NCBI GenBank assembly: GCA_945882315.1
Contig: CAMCWB010000006.1
Location: 1-64,000, forward strand
Length of the DNA: 64,000 nt
Direction: 5' to 3'
DNA from: Bauldia litoralis
GTDB taxonomy: Bacteria; Pseudomonadota; Alphaproteobacteria; Rhizobiales; Kaistiaceae
Every line of letters begins with the position of its first letter. Position 1 is the first letter of the stretch. The translations under genes and the position numbers were made by a program. Of this stretch, positions 7,195-15,357 are shown in pieces. The notes under the pieces are model-generated. The model was not told where the DNA came from. It worked only from the letters and a program-made list of their open reading frames with translations, and searched no databases.

Positions 7195-8385
7195 TCAGAT
7201 CGCGCCGGCTGCGCGAAGCCGCCCGATATCGTCGCTGCTCATGCCGAATTCCATCAGCACTTCGTCGGTATGCTCGCCGGAATCGGGGCTCGCCCGGCGG
7301 AAGGAATGGTCGATGCCGTCGATGTTGACCGGCTGGCGGATCACCGCGAGCCGGCCGAGGCGCTTGCTGTCGACGTGATGCACCGTGTTGAGATGCTGGA
7401 CCTGCTCGTCGGCGAAGACCTGGTCCATGGCGTTGACCGGCCCGCACGGGACGCCCGCCTCGTTGAGCAGCCTGATCCAGTATGCAGACGGCTTCGTCGC
7501 GATGATCGTCTCGATCTCGGCGTCGAGCTGCTTGCGGTTGTCGGAGCGCGGCTTGTCGCCGGAAAATTCCGGCATGGCGAGCATGTGCTCGCCGCCGATC
7601 GCGATACAGAAGCGCTTGAAGAGATTGTCGCCGACCGCGGCGATCACGATCGGGTCGTCGGTCGTCGCGTAGCAGCCCTGCGGCATGCCGGTCGGATGGT
7701 TGTTGCCGGCCTGCTTCGGCACTTCGCCGCGCTGCAGATAGCGCGAACCCTGGAAGTCGAGCATGAAGACCATCGCTTCGAGGAGCGAGGTATGCACGAA
7801 GCGGCCCTTGCCGGTCGTCTCGCGCTCGAGGAGGGCGATGAGGATGCCCTGCGCCAGGAACATCCCGGCGCAGAGATCGGTGATCGGGATGCCGACCCGC
7901 ACCGGGCCCTGGCCGGGGAGGCCGGTGATCGACATCAGCCCGCCCATTCCCTGCGCGATCTGGTCGAGGCCCGGCCGGTCGCTGTAGGGACCGTCCTGGC
8001 CGAAGCCGGAAATCGAGCCGTAGACGATGCGCGGATTGATCTTGGCGACCGCGTCATAGTCGATCTTCAGCCGCCGTTTCACGTCGGGCCGGAAATTCTC
8101 GACGACAACATCCGCTTTCTCGGCAAGCCGCATGAAGGCGGCATGGCCTTCCGGTTTCTTCATGTCGAGCGACAGCGACCGCTTGTTGCGGTGGAGGTTC
8201 TGGAAATCGGGGCCGGAGCGCGCTCCGGTGAAGCCGGAGCTGTCGCTGCCGGCCCGGTCGGGATGCTCGATCGCGATGACATTGGCGCCCCAGTCGGCGA
8301 GCACGCGCGCCGCGGTCGGCCCGGCGCGCGCCCGCGTCAGGTCGAGCACCGTGTATTTCTCAAGCGGCAGACGGCTTTCGCTCAC
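7195..8385 (-). CDS. CaiB/BaiF family CoA-transferase (class III), copy 2
   Basis: This encodes 396 residues and closely resembles copy 1 along its whole length: LPLEKYTVLDLTRARAGPT, YGSISGFGQDGPY, VRVGIPITDLCAGMFLAQG with the catalytic Asp, and the C-terminal DSGEHTDEVL. The GTG start at 8385 follows GGGAGGGG, and the next codons (AGC GAA AGC CGT) parallel the start of copy 1. Earlier in-frame starts reach into the 5' leader and are not needed. It is the first gene of a leftward operon whose second gene, the crotonase, starts 34 bp downstream. Two paralogues could act on two stereoisomers, form a heteromer, or handle donor and acceptor steps. Confidence 0.88.
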   Translation of the reverse strand: MSESRLPLEKYTVLDLTRARAGPTAARVLADWGANVIAIEHPDRAGSDSSGFTGARSGPDFQNLHRNKRSLSLDMKKPEGHAAFMRLAEKADVVVENFRPDVKRRLKIDYDAVAKINPRIVYGSISGFGQDGPYSDRPGLDQIAQGMGGLMSITGLPGQGPVRVGIPITDLCAGMFLAQGILIALLERETTGKGRFVHTSLLEAMVFMLDFQGSRYLQRGEVPKQAGNNHPTGMPQGCYATTDDPIVIAAVGDNLFKRFCIAIGGEHMLAMPEFSGDKPRSDNRKQLDAEIETIIATKPSAYWIRLLNEAGVPCGPVNAMDQVFADEQVQHLNTVHHVDSKRLGRLAVIRQPVNIDGIDHSFRRASPDSGEHTDEVLMEFGMSSDDIGRLRAAGAI

Positions 8386-8970
8386 GTGACCCCTCCCGGT
8401 CCCGTCCCGCCGACGTCCCGATATGCTTCGGAAGCGTTGTTCGCCGTTGATGCGGCAGGACGCCGATACATCATGGGAAGTGCGGGCGCTTGGCAAGCCG
8501 TCGCGGCAGATTTTGAAGACGATCCCATCGCTTTGTCGGCCGTCCGGAGAAGCCCGGACAAGACGGCCACGCCTTCGATCGTGACGAAGATCAACGCTGG
8601 AAAGAAGCGGTCGGAACGAACGGTGCAACTAGTTCGAAAGCCACGGATGTAACCGCCCAGCGTGTTCTTCGTGTCGTCAAGTTATGTCTGACATATTCGT
8701 TCACCCTTCACGTAAAACATGAATTTAATAGCTATCAGTCGTCGAAAAAGCTGATTAGTATGACCAATACCGCAGCCGTCTCCGGGAGAAATGGCTTGTG
8801 CCATTGGATCGGCTCCTAGCGGTATCGCTGCAAACCGTGGCTGGGGGAATTAGTCTTTCGAAGCTGAACAAGAGCTTCAATTCCGCGGAGCAAATCTCCA
8901 CGGCGACATGTTTCCCAATAATCCGCCGGTTTGTTTTTTCACACCGCAGGACTTCTTTAGGGAGGAAGAA
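8386..8970. other. 585-bp divergent intergenic region
   Basis: This region separates the leftward CoA-transferase operon from the rightward binding-protein gene. The part from about 8670 to 8760 is clearly richer in A and T than its surroundings and is the likely promoter zone. Short open frames are present but have no ribosome site or coding character. I found no RNA gene. A small palindrome at 8684-8694 is listed separately. Confidence 0.6.
8684..8694. promoter_or_regulatory. Possible GntR/FCD-type operator palindrome
   Basis: ATGTCTGACAT is a perfect 5-1-5 palindrome within the AT-rich part of a divergent intergenic region. Its GT-NNN-AC core matches the general form of operators bound by GntR-family regulators of the FadR type. 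No regulator gene lies nearby, and a match this short can arise by chance. Confidence 0.25.
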
Positions 8971-10041
8971 ATGGGAACTACCGTTCGCCTTGTTAGCAAG
9001 GCATTGCTGGGCGCTGCCGTCGGCGCCCTTGCGTTCGGAGCTTCGGCTCAGGCGCAGGAACTGAAGAACATCAACTTCATGTCGTCGAATGACGGATCCT
9101 GCTCGGTCTATCCGCAATTCGCCATGCAGGCCTTCGGCTACCTCGAGAAGGAAGGCTACAAGCTGACCCTCCTCGATTCCGATACGTCGGTGCCGTACAT
9201 CGCCTTCCTGTCGAATGGCGATGCCGACGTCGTCATGTTCGATGCCGCCGAAACGCTCGCCGCGCGGGCCGCCGGTCAGGACATGAAGATCGTCTACGAG
9301 GCCTACCAGCGCGCACCGGAAGGTATCGTCGTCCTCGACGACAGCCCGATCCAGAGCTTGGCCGACCTCAAGGGCAAGACCATCGGCCTTGCCGAACAGC
9401 CCGACGAGATCACCACCCAGATCGCGCTCGACTCCGTCGGTATGACGCTGACGGATGTAAAGACCTTCGTGGTCGGCAACCAGGGCCCGGTGATGGCGAT
9501 GGCGCTGCGCGACAAGACGATCGACGCCTTCGCCGGCGGGTCTTCGGACCGTGCGGCGATCGAGGCGCAGGGCGTCAAGTTCCGCAACATCACGCCGGAC
9601 GCGATCTCGATGAACCCCGGCAACTCGCTGGGCGTCTGGGGACCGACGCTTGAAGAGAAGCGCCCGATGATCAATGCCTTCCTGCACGCCTGGGCCCAGG
9701 CCCAGCAGGCCGGCATCATCGACACCAAGGCGGTCGTCGCGGCCTGCAAGGTAGCCATTCCCGAGCAGTTCGAGAATATGGCCCTCGGTTCGAAGATGAT
9801 TGATTACGGCGTCTACACCCTGCAGCTCCGCCGCACCGTCAAGTATGGCGAACTTCAGGCCGACATCTGGAAAACCATCCAGCCGGGCTTCCTCAAGGCC
9901 GGCATTATCACGGCCGAAATCGATCCGTCGACCTTCCTCGACACCTCGTTCCAGGACACCGCCTTCGACTTCACCACCCAGGATGTCCTCGACGGCATCA
10001 AGAAGTGGAAGGACGCCAACCCGGACAAGGTGATCAACTAG
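8971..10041 (+). CDS. ABC transporter substrate-binding protein (NMT1/THI5-like)
   Basis: This is a 356-residue periplasmic binding protein. It has a signal peptide (KALLGAAVGALAFGASAQAQ, cleavage near AQA-QE) and an NMT1-like body with GDADVVMFDAAETLAARAAGQ, MKIVYEAYQRAPEGIVVL and SLADLKGKTIGL, as in taurine-, nitrate- and pyrimidine-precursor-type receptors. The ATG at 8971 is fixed by GGGAGGAAGAA directly upstream. No permease or ATPase gene follows; a strong terminator comes next, so it is a single-gene unit and must use a transporter encoded elsewhere. The ligand is unknown; the neighbouring CoA-transferases and aldose-type enzymes suggest an organic acid or small aromatic. Confidence 0.82.
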   Translation: MGTTVRLVSKALLGAAVGALAFGASAQAQELKNINFMSSNDGSCSVYPQFAMQAFGYLEKEGYKLTLLDSDTSVPYIAFLSNGDADVVMFDAAETLAARAAGQDMKIVYEAYQRAPEGIVVLDDSPIQSLADLKGKTIGLAEQPDEITTQIALDSVGMTLTDVKTFVVGNQGPVMAMALRDKTIDAFAGGSSDRAAIEAQGVKFRNITPDAISMNPGNSLGVWGPTLEEKRPMINAFLHAWAQAQQAGIIDTKAVVAACKVAIPEQFENMALGSKMIDYGVYTLQLRRTVKYGELQADIWKTIQPGFLKAGIITAEIDPSTFLDTSFQDTAFDFTTQDVLDGIKKWKDANPDKVIN

Positions 10042-10081
10042 GATCATCCGCGGATCGGTCTTCGCCTGAAGACTGTATCGA

Positions 10082-10116
10082 GGCCCGGGCGGTTCACCGC
10101 CCGGGCCTTTCTTTTT
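10082..10116 (+). terminator. Rho-independent terminator
   Basis: A perfect 11-bp GC stem (10082-10092 with 10097-10107) closes a TTCA loop and is followed by TTTCTTTTT. It lies 41 bases after the binding-protein stop codon and ends that transcript. Confidence 0.92.
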
Positions 10117-10259
10117 GACCTTCTCGGCCACCGTCCCGTCCGTTAGGATCGAATATCATATCCGGCTTCCGCATGGCCGTTCCGGCCGGTGGGTTCACAC
10201 GAAGCACTGATAGAAACGACAGGGTCGCGGACTGAACCGCGGCCACGGGGGAGGTTGGC

Positions 10260-11384
10260 ATGGCAGGGAAACAATTGGGTCTGGCGGTCGTCGGTTGCGG
10301 ACGCGTCGGACGGATGCGGTCGCGGATTGCCAAGGATTTTCCGGGCATCGGCTGGATCGGCCTCACCGACATGAATGAGGAGCTCGGCAAGAAGCTCAAG
10401 GACGACATCAAGGCCGACTATTTCACCACCGACTATCACGAGCTCATCGCGCGCCCCGAGGTCGATGCGGTCATCATCGCGACTTCGACCTGGCACCATG
10501 TCGAGCCGACGCTCGCCGCCGTCGAGCGCGGGCTGAAGCTCTTCATCGAGAAGCCGCTCGCCACCGACGCACGCGAGTCCGCCCGTGTGCTCGAAGCGAT
10601 CGAGAAGGCCGGCATCGACGCGGTGGTCGGCTACACGCAGCGCTTCCGCCGCCGTTTCCTCGCCGCCAAGGAGCGCGCCGAAACCGGCCAGCTCGGCGAG
10701 GTGACCGCCGCCGTGACCCGCGCCTTCATGAACCAGATGGGCCCGATGAACGAAATCCGGCTCACGCAGGACCGCCGTCACCTGACGCCGATGGTTGTCT
10801 CCGGCACGCACAGCCTCGACATGAGCCTCTGGCTCATGGCTCAGAACCCGGTCTCGGTCATCGCGCGGGCCGGCGACAAGGTCATGCGTGAGCATGGCGT
10901 CAAGGACGCGACCTTCGGCATCTTCGAGATGGAGAACGGCGCCATCTGGAGCATGAACATCTGCTGGGCGCTGCCGAAGCAATGGCCGGGCGCGAGCTAC
11001 GGTCTTCAGATCGGCATTGTCGGCACGGACGGCGCGCTCGACATCGAGGACATGCATCGCGACGTCGTGCTCGCCAGCAAGTTCTCGCAGGGCAAGGCCT
11101 ACCGCCCCGCCGGCCGCGAGAACGAGATCGAACGGAATGTCGATTTCCTCACCAGCTATCCGCCGGGCGACATGTATGGCGGCGAATTATGGGGACCGCT
11201 GCGCGAGGAGACCAACTCCTGGTACCAGCACATCTATTCCGGCAAGAAGACGCCGCACGCCTCGGCCGCAGAGGGCCACCGCAACCTCGTCCTCACCATG
11301 GCGATGGACCTCGCAGCCAAGACCGGCAAGGAAGTGAAGCTGCCGATCGACCCCGACGAACTGATGGCCGGACTCGAAGACTGA
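10260..11384 (+). CDS. Gfo/Idh/MocA family NAD(P)-dependent oxidoreductase
   Basis: This is a 374-residue oxidoreductase with an N-terminal Rossmann domain (GLAVVGCGRVGRM, residues about 6-18), the family signature FIEKPLATDARES near residue 95, and a C-terminal alpha/beta domain used for substrate binding. A GGGGGAGG ribosome site sits just before the ATG. Family members oxidise or reduce sugars, inositols, sugar acids or related hydroxy compounds. It begins an operon with an enolase-superfamily enzyme, a CMD-like protein and an amidohydrolase, so it probably catalyses the first oxidation step in that pathway. The exact substrate cannot be read from the sequence. Confidence 0.85.
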   Translation: MAGKQLGLAVVGCGRVGRMRSRIAKDFPGIGWIGLTDMNEELGKKLKDDIKADYFTTDYHELIARPEVDAVIIATSTWHHVEPTLAAVERGLKLFIEKPLATDARESARVLEAIEKAGIDAVVGYTQRFRRRFLAAKERAETGQLGEVTAAVTRAFMNQMGPMNEIRLTQDRRHLTPMVVSGTHSLDMSLWLMAQNPVSVIARAGDKVMREHGVKDATFGIFEMENGAIWSMNICWALPKQWPGASYGLQIGIVGTDGALDIEDMHRDVVLASKFSQGKAYRPAGRENEIERNVDFLTSYPPGDMYGGELWGPLREETNSWYQHIYSGKKTPHASAAEGHRNLVLTMAMDLAAKTGKEVKLPIDPDELMAGLED

Positions 11385-11427
11385 TCAATCGGCAAAGATC
11401 GATCCGGTTGCGTTGGGAGGCGCGGGG

Positions 11428-12525
11428 ATGAAGATTGCGAAAATCGAGGCGACGCGGCATCTCATCGAGAATGAGGTGCCGCTCCTCAGGAAGAAGCTCA
11501 CCTGGCCGGTCGTCTTCGTCCGCGTCGAGACCGACACCGGCCTGGTCGGCTACGGCCTCACCGGCGGCAACATCCAGCCGGTCGGCATCACCGAGACGAT
11601 CCTCCGCGAGATAGCGCCGCTGGTCATCGGCGAGGACCCGATCGCCACCGAGCGCCTCTGGCACAAATGCTTCTACCGCCTGAACCCGCGCTATCAGACC
11701 GGCGCCTTCTCCTCGGCGCTGTCCGCCGTCGACATCGCGCTTTGGGACATCAAGGGCAAGCATTTCGGCGAGCCGGTCTGGCGGCTCCTCGGCGGCGCCA
11801 AGCAGACCATCGACGCCTATGTCACCTACGGCCTCTCCGAATATGACCGCGACCAGATCGTCGAGGCGGCGCTCTACTGGAAAGGCGAGGGCCACGACAA
11901 GCTGAAGATGGTCGTCGGCGCCGACCGCGACCATGTCGATACGCTGGAGGACGCCACCCGCATCCGCCTCGTCCGCGAGGCGGTCGGCGACGATGTCGAG
12001 CTGATGATCGACGCCAACTGCAAGATGCCCTTCCACAAGGCGCTCGACCTCTGCAAGCGCGTCGAGCCGTACCGGCTCTATTATTTCGAGGAGCCGGTCT
12101 ACGGCAACGACGCCCTTCTTCTGGCCGACCTCCGCCGTCGCATCTCGACCCCGATCGCCGCCGGCCAGAATGAGGGCTCCAAGTGGCGGCACCGCGAATT
12201 AATGGTCAATCAGTCGGTCGATATCGTGCAGCCCAATGTCTGCTATGTCGGCGGCTTCACGGAGGCCGTGAAGGTTGCGGCCATGGCCCAGGCCTTCAAC
12301 CTGCCGCTGTCGAACGGCGGCGGCTGGCCGCATCTGAACGCCCATCTCATGGCGGGCGTCGATAACGGCACAAGGGTCGAATTCCACCTCCTGATGTGGC
12401 GGGCGAGCAACCAGATCTTCAAGAATCCGCCCCAGCCGGTGAAGGGCAAGGTGAAGCTTTCCGACGCACCCGGCCTCGGTCTGACGCCGGATGACGATCT
12501 TCTCCGCGACACCGTGCTGGCTTGA
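11428..12525 (+). CDS. Mandelate racemase/muconate lactonizing enzyme family protein
   Basis: This is a 365-residue enolase-superfamily enzyme with an N-terminal capping domain and a barrel. Visible active-site elements are the KxK motif (HDKLKMVVG), metal ligands in LMIDANCK, YYFEEPV and AAGQNEG, and a His in GGWPHLNAHL. The lysine pair with a later His is typical of mandelate-racemase-subgroup acid-sugar dehydratases and racemases, which abstract a proton alpha to a carboxylate. The ATG at 11428 is seven bases after GGGAGG; a TTG at 11413 is less likely. It lies 43 bp after the oxidoreductase. A sugar-acid dehydratase is the best guess; racemase or cycloisomerase activity is possible. Confidence 0.85.
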   Translation: MKIAKIEATRHLIENEVPLLRKKLTWPVVFVRVETDTGLVGYGLTGGNIQPVGITETILREIAPLVIGEDPIATERLWHKCFYRLNPRYQTGAFSSALSAVDIALWDIKGKHFGEPVWRLLGGAKQTIDAYVTYGLSEYDRDQIVEAALYWKGEGHDKLKMVVGADRDHVDTLEDATRIRLVREAVGDDVELMIDANCKMPFHKALDLCKRVEPYRLYYFEEPVYGNDALLLADLRRRISTPIAAGQNEGSKWRHRELMVNQSVDIVQPNVCYVGGFTEAVKVAAMAQAFNLPLSNGGGWPHLNAHLMAGVDNGTRVEFHLLMWRASNQIFKNPPQPVKGKVKLSDAPGLGLTPDDDLLRDTVLA

Positions 12526-12586
12526 CTGGTATATGCCTCGCCGACATTCACGTCGGCCGACACATCAACGGTAATGAGGGAGTGCG

Positions 12587-13009
12587 ATGATTAGCGACGA
12601 AAACGTTCAGCGGGGCCTGAAGCTGCTCAAGGATATGGGCCGCGAGAACACCCTGTTCGAGCAGGAAGACACCTCCGACGAGATGCACCGGCTCTCGGTC
12701 GGCCACCTCTTCGGCGAGATCTGGAGCCGCCCCAACCTATCGCTTCGCGATCGCCAGATCGTGACGCTGGCTGCCAATATTGCCATGGCGCGCCCGTCGG
12801 GCACCCACAGCCACTACCGCAGCGCCAAGAAGGTCGGGATTTCCCATGAGGAGATCATCGAGATCATGATCCAGGTCGGCGCCTATGCCGGCTGGCCGGC
12901 CATGGCCCACGCCAACCGCCAGTACCGCGAGATTCTCGCCGAGGACAAAGCCAAGGAAGCCAAGGCCGCCAAGGCGAAGAAAGCCAAAGCCAAGAAGAAG
13001 AAGGCCTGA
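12587..13009 (+). CDS. Carboxymuconolactone decarboxylase family protein with Lys-rich tail
   Basis: This is a 140-residue CMD-family protein. The core has LSLRDRQIVTLAANIAMARP and an HSHYRSAKKVGISHEEIIEI helix, then QVGAYAGWPAM, the usual gamma-carboxymuconolactone-decarboxylase layout. From about residue 118 the protein ends in a low-complexity tail of lysine and alanine that is unlike the compact family ending; such tails can bind nucleic acid or acidic partners, or arise by slippage. It lies 61 bp after the enolase-family gene and 51 bp before the amidohydrolase. It may decarboxylate an intermediate or act as a chaperone-like subunit. Confidence 0.82.
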   Translation: MISDENVQRGLKLLKDMGRENTLFEQEDTSDEMHRLSVGHLFGEIWSRPNLSLRDRQIVTLAANIAMARPSGTHSHYRSAKKVGISHEEIIEIMIQVGAYAGWPAMAHANRQYREILAEDKAKEAKAAKAKKAKAKKKKA

Positions 13010-13060
13010 GGCTCTGCCTCCCTTCTAGTCGAACGATTTATCCAGAGAGGAAAGCTGCAC

Positions 13061-14167
13061 ATGGCTACCCATGACATCCCGATGCGCCCGTACGACTCGA
13101 CGGCCGGCCGCATTCATCCGACCGAGAAGAAGCGTCCCAAGACCCCGACGGTCGACTTCCATATCCATTATCGCGTCGCGGCCGCCGACGATCTGGTCAA
13201 GCCGCATCTGACCGCCGACAAGGCCCATGCCGGCAACGCCTACGCCGACGCCGCCTCGCTTGCCCAGAACAAGAAGCACCATGCCGAGCGGCTCTCCCGC
13301 CTGTCGGACATGAGCGAGCGCCTGCCCGACATGGACCGCATGATCGTCGACGTTGCCGCTGTCTGCGCTTACCCGCAGCAGTTCTACTACAATGTCGACA
13401 AGAACCTCGGCTACGAGTCCTCGCAGCTCATCAATGACGGCCTCGCCAAGGTGGTCAAGGAATCGCCCGACCGCCACATCGGCATCGGCCAGGTGCCGCT
13501 GCAGGACACCGACCTCGCCATCAAGGAGCTGAAGCGCTGCATCAATGAGCTGGGCTTCCGCGGCCTCCAGATCGGCGCCCGCGTCACCGAGCAGGAAGAA
13601 CTCTCGGCGCCGCGCCTCGACCCCTTCTGGGCGGCGGTGCAGGAACTGGATGTGCCGATGCTCATCCATCCGTCGTCCTTCTCCAGCGCCCGCTTTGCCC
13701 CGCATCATTTCCTGAACATCATCGGCAATCCGCTCGATACGACCACCGGCGTCCACTATCTGATCTTCGACGGCGTCCTCGAGCGTTTCCCGAACCTGAA
13801 GTTCGTGCTCTCGCATGGCGGTGCGTTCACCTCGCACTACTTCGCCCGCATGGATCACGCCTACGGCGCCCGTCCGGACTGCCGCGACAAGATTCACCAG
13901 CTGCCCAGCACCTATCTGAAGAAGTTCTACTTCGACACGCTGGTCTTCTCGGTCGAGCAGCTCGACTTCCTGATCAAGACCTTCGGCGTCGACCACGTGC
14001 TGCTCGGCACCGATTACCCGTTCGACATGGGCGAGTACGACCCCGTCGAGCATGTCTACCAGGCCAACGGCATCACCGAGTCCGACCGCGAGAAGATCTG
14101 CGGCCTCAACGCCTTCGACCTGATGAAGGTCGATCCGGCCAAGTTCAAGTTCCGCGTCAAGATCTGA
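13061..14167 (+). CDS. Amidohydrolase (ACMSD-like, amidohydrolase_2 family)
   Basis: This is a 368-residue enzyme of the same broad family as the one at 375-1373. The metal site is visible as VDFHIHYRV (HxH), MLIHPSSF, LSHGGAFTSHYFARMDHAY and LLGTDYPFDMGEYDP. Compared with the 332-residue homologue it carries about 25 extra N-terminal residues before the first strand and a longer loop after the HxH. The start follows AGAGAGGAAAG. It is the last gene of the operon that begins at 10260 and is followed by a terminator. It probably hydrolyses or decarboxylates the ring-opened or dehydrated product of the preceding enzymes. Confidence 0.85.
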   Translation: MATHDIPMRPYDSTAGRIHPTEKKRPKTPTVDFHIHYRVAAADDLVKPHLTADKAHAGNAYADAASLAQNKKHHAERLSRLSDMSERLPDMDRMIVDVAAVCAYPQQFYYNVDKNLGYESSQLINDGLAKVVKESPDRHIGIGQVPLQDTDLAIKELKRCINELGFRGLQIGARVTEQEELSAPRLDPFWAAVQELDVPMLIHPSSFSSARFAPHHFLNIIGNPLDTTTGVHYLIFDGVLERFPNLKFVLSHGGAFTSHYFARMDHAYGARPDCRDKIHQLPSTYLKKFYFDTLVFSVEQLDFLIKTFGVDHVLLGTDYPFDMGEYDPVEHVYQANGITESDREKICGLNAFDLMKVDPAKFKFRVKI

Positions 14168-14184
14168 GCGGACCGCAAGACATG

Positions 14185-14214
14185 AAAAAGCCGGGCCCCG
14201 CGCCCGGCTTTTTT
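14185..14214. terminator. Bidirectional terminator
   Basis: A run of five A is followed by a GCCGGGC/GCCCGGC stem (14190-14196 with 14202-14208) and six T. The A-tract and T-tract make it usable on both strands, fitting its place between the rightward amidohydrolase operon and the leftward unit ending at 14229. Confidence 0.9.
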
Positions 14215-14228
14215 GTTGCCGAAAGTCG

Positions 14229-15244
14229 TCAGCCGATGCGATAGGCCGCGACCGCCGTATCGTGGAAGAGCCTTGCCTTCTCTGCCGGCGACAGGCTGGC
14301 CGCGATCTTCTTGAAGGCGTTCCACAGCACCCCGTAGCTGCAGCTCACCTTCTCGACCGGATAGTTGGATTCGAACAGGCAGCGCTCCGGCCCGAAGGTC
14401 TCTATGAGATGCTCGATATAGGGACGCGCCGCGGCGGCAAGCTCGTCGCTGGTCGGCGGCGTCGGCCGCAGGTGCTAGCCGAAGCCGCCGAGCACCATGA
14501 AGAAGCCGCCAAGCTTCATGTAGACATTCGGGCAGGTGGCGAGCTCGGCCGTGTTCTTCTTCCAGAGCTCGAAGACCTCGGCGCGTTTGTCCGCGTAAGA
14601 GCCGCTTCCGATCGGGCCCCCGATATGATCGAGGACGATCGTCGTGCCGGGGATTTCGCGGGCGAGGTCGGTCAGCTCCGGTAGTTGCGTGTGGAAGCAC
14701 CAGGCCTCCAAGACCAGCTTGCGCTCGCCGAGCGCGCGGACGCCGTCACGATAAGCCTTCGTGAGCTGCAATCCGGGCGCCGCCCGCCGATGCTCCATGA
14801 CCACCGGATCGGGGTCCGAGGTCGTGGTATGGCGGATGCCGCGGAAGCGGTGCGGCGCCGCCTCGATCATCGCATCGAGCACCTCGCCGGCCGCTTCGCC
14901 GCGGGCGAGGTCGGTATGGCCGATGATGCCGGCGGCGATCAGCGTCTCGCCATAAAGGCCGGAGGCGCCCATCGCCGCCACGCCGTTGACGAACTCGATC
15001 TCGCCGACCTGCTTCAGATGATCCGGACCCACGGCGCGATACATCGCCTTCGCCTCGACGAAGACGGTGGAGACGATGTTGTGGCCGCTCGACTTGATGT
15101 CGGCCATGACGTCTTCGATCAGGTATCTCGGCTCGATGGCGCCCTGCCGGAAGCCCCACAGATGATGGTGCGCGTCGCAGATCGGCAATCGGGCTCGATG
15201 GCCTCTTCGCGCACCGTGTCCAGCCAGGCGCTGTTGGTACCCAT
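14229..15244 (-). pseudogene. Amidohydrolase_2 gene broken by a frameshift and an in-frame TAG
   Basis: The reading frame starts at ATG 15244 with MGTNSAWLDTVREEAIEPD, but one base is missing near 15186-15191, where the frame must shift to continue with LPICDAHHHLWGF. It then runs intact through FVEAKAMY, RGIRHTTTSDPD, LDHIGGPIGSG and VYMKLGGF until a TAG at 14475-14477. Beyond the TAG the same frame continues for 81 codons (LRPTPPTSDELAAA, CLFESNYPVEK) to a normal TGA at 14229. These are all parts of a predicted TIM-barrel amidohydrolase of about 337 residues. Two lesions make a true pseudogene, or two sequencing errors, more likely than programmed recoding. It follows the TctC gene in the same direction. 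Confidence 0.8.
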
Positions 15245-15357
15245 GGTTCTTCAGTCCTCGAGGAAAGACGCTCCTTGCGGAGCAGGCTTGCCGCCGATCG
15301 CCCGCCACGGGCAGGGGATCGGCGGCCTGTTCGGTTTCCGGCTCGTCGCCGGCGTCC

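Noticed and set aside
6445..8652. Long open frame on the plus strand (735 codons)
   Set aside because: It mirrors the crotonase and CoA-transferase genes; the protein is low-complexity His/Val/Asp/Ala text with no domain.
14475..14477. TAG as a pyrrolysine or other recoded codon
   Set aside because: No pyl-type genes or methylamine methyltransferases are present, TAG is a normal stop for many genes here, and this gene also has a frameshift.
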